From positions 1-12,419 of the forward strand of contig DGDY01000183.1 in the NCBI GenBank assembly GCA_002385675.1: a stretch of 12,419 nucleotides of DNA. Reading direction: 5' to 3'. The notes under the pieces are model-generated. The model saw only the letters and a list, made by a program, of their open reading frames with translations, made no database searches and had not been told where the DNA came from. This DNA comes from Anaerolineales bacterium UBA3940 (GTDB lineage: Bacteria > Chloroflexota > Anaerolineae > Aggregatilineales > UBA3940). Made by a program: the position numbers and the translations under genes. Positions 12,389-12,419 of this stretch are shown one piece after another (position 1 is the first letter of the stretch; each line of letters starts with the position of its first letter).

Positions 12389-12419
12389 AGGGGCGGGTGT
12401 GATGCGCGATGCTTCGCAT
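12389..12419. repeat. Nested-hairpin dispersed repeat, copy 3, cut by window end
   Basis: The left outer arm AGGGGCGGGT (12389-12398) and the first 21 bases of the core are present; the window ends inside the innermost hairpin. Arm and core position 7 agree with copy 2, while the two variable bases around the inner loop agree with copy 1. It lies upstream of the xpt promoter. Confidence 0.82.

Noticed and set aside
12281..12419. Purine riboswitch before xpt
   Set aside because: Guanine/xanthine riboswitches often precede xpt, but the only leader after the predicted transcription start is about 40 bases long and shows no three-way junction or conserved loop bases. The region further upstream holds the promoter and repeat copy 3.

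Overview
This 12.4 kb window is GC-rich and contains ten protein-coding genes, all of which I place in families except one 50-residue protein. The Tad-type pilus parts with long extracellular extensions, the Thr/Pro-rich linker in the CpaB protein and the general gene content suggest a chromosomal segment of a Chloroflexota bacterium. That placement is inference from gene style only; no rRNA or other phylogenetic marker is present. I see no tRNA, rRNA, CRISPR array, transposase or phage gene.

Left part (177-5199, + strand). A TadE-like pseudopilin (177-1439) and a TadG-like protein (1466-3436) are 26 bases apart and probably one transcript. Both have the usual N-terminal membrane anchor but carry unusually long secreted C-terminal parts. 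After a 313-base intergenic block with hairpins, a dispersed repeat and a TATAAT promoter inside a TTCACA/TGTGAA dyad comes cpaB (3750-4970), the periplasmic Flp-pilus assembly protein. Together they are a partial Tad/Flp pilus locus; ATPase, secretin and prepilin genes would have to lie outside the window. Next is a monocistronic gene for a lysine-rich 50-residue protein (5047-5199) with its own sigma70-type promoter and a strong terminator.

Middle part (5396-8752, - strand). A DUF4139 protein with a C-terminal coiled coil (5396-7345), a TSUP/TauE-SafE family membrane transporter (7433-8188) and an Rrf2-family regulator with four clustered cysteines (8312-8752) follow each other. The regions before the Rrf2 gene and before the transporter gene share a 21-bp operator-like sequence, which makes a small sulfur- or redox-responsive regulatory circuit likely.

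Right part (9078-12280, - strand). xpt (xanthine phosphoribosyltransferase), guaA (GMP synthase) and a polytopic membrane protein with a Phe/Asp/Glu-rich loop form a probable operon that ends at a clear intrinsic terminator (9022-9054). xpt and guaA both supply guanine nucleotides: Xpt turns xanthine into XMP and GuaA aminates XMP to GMP.

The most unusual non-coding signal is a three-copy family of about 56-60 bp nested hairpins (3506-3565, 5329-5384, and 12389 to the window edge). The core is conserved and the outer stem varies with compensating changes, so the fold itself appears to be under selection.
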